The notes beneath the pieces are model-generated. The model had not been told where the DNA came from, did no database searches, and was given only the letters and a program-made list of their open reading frames with translations. The position numbers and the translations under genes were made by a program. This document shows positions 32,879 through 33,097 of a stretch of DNA of 33,097 nucleotides, in pieces. Source of the stretch: Desulfovibrio sp. (GTDB lineage Bacteria > Desulfobacterota > Desulfovibrionia > Desulfovibrionales > Desulfovibrionaceae); NCBI GenBank assembly GCA_017454325.1, contig JAFTDG010000122.1, forward strand, positions 1-33,097, written 5' to 3'. Position 1 is the stretch's first letter. The number at the start of each line of letters is the position of its first letter.

Positions 32879-33097
32879 TTACAGCTGGAACAAAAAGGCG
32901 GGAGTACCTTTTGCCAACGTGTTCAGCTCAGACCCGACATCGAGGTGCAAAAGCGTTTTCAGCCCACGGGGCAGCCAATTGTCCTCCTTGGGACATGTTT
33001 GCAGCTTGTGTTCTGGAGGCACGCCGCATTGCCCCGCCAGCCATTGCAAGGCCTCGTCCTGTCCGCCAAGGGCATCCACAAGACCAAGTCGCAGGGC
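32879..33097 (-). CDS. sppA: Signal peptide peptidase SppA-like, C-terminal end only
   Basis: The frame is open through the right edge of the window, so only the last 72 residues are seen; a GTG at 33079 is internal. The visible start ALRLGLVDALGGQDEALQWLA matches the segment after the catalytic Lys/Ser region in the S49 (SppA/SohB) peptidases, where GLVDxLGG is highly conserved. SppA degrades cleaved signal peptides in the inner membrane. The catalytic residues lie outside the window, so activity cannot be judged. Convergent with the glycosyltransferase, 28 bases apart. Identification rests on one motif. Confidence 0.6.
   Translation of the reverse strand, partial: ALRLGLVDALGGQDEALQWLAGQCGVPPEHKLQTCPKEDNWLPRGLKTLLHLDVGSELNTLAKGTPAFLFQL

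Overview
The window reads as ordinary chromosome of a sulfate-reducing bacterium of the Desulfovibrionaceae type. This is an inference. It rests on a lactate-oxidation cluster whose genes (glcD-like, glcF-like, lutC, a fused lutB/lutA-like protein and an L-lactate permease) resemble the lactate region known from Desulfovibrio, on a cobalamin gene, on a RecD2 helicase, and on moderate GC content. I see no rRNA, tRNA, CRISPR array, insertion sequence or phage gene. Genes are closely packed and no gene-free stretch exceeds about 300 bases; the longest gaps are 4941-5163, 10831-11032 and 20435-20620.

Layout: (1) 2-3616, + strand: the end of a hydantoinase/oxoprolinase-family ATPase, then trmL, cobD/cbiB and a TauE/SafE exporter, closely spaced or overlapping. 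(2) 3726-4940: bifunctional riboflavin gene ribBA with its own probable promoter. (3) 5164-12767: the lactate module: FAD dehydrogenase, Fe-S/CCG subunit, LutC, a 717-residue LUD + ferredoxin + CCG fusion, then lactate permease, closed by a textbook terminator. The 202-base gap before the permease is rich in hairpins and repeats. (4) 12807-16473: exported proteins of unknown role, including an alpha/beta-hydrolase fold protein that has lost its nucleophile, a DedA protein, and a shikimate-kinase-like protein lacking a key substrate arginine. (5) 16526-20416, - strand: glmS and ppiD, with a clear sigma70-type promoter before ppiD. (6) 20621-22522: a small unknown ORF, then larB and sfsA as a coupled pair. 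(7) 22633-29355: aminotransferase (+), then recD2, aroC and an RNase II-family gene on the - strand. (8) 29519-33097: lipoprotein, TPR protein, small unknown protein, GT2 glycosyltransferase, and the end of an SppA-like signal peptide peptidase.

How the genes work together: the lactate module would bring lactate in and oxidise it to pyruvate, passing electrons through flavin and Fe-S centres. LarB, elsewhere in the window, makes the nickel-pincer cofactor of lactate racemase, so it may connect to the same metabolism by interconverting D- and L-lactate. The best candidates for something undescribed are the structured control region before the permease, the dead-looking exported hydrolase with its small exported neighbour, the substrate-altered shikimate-kinase-like protein, and the envelope gene trio at 29519-31667. 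I found no obvious defence or mobile system.
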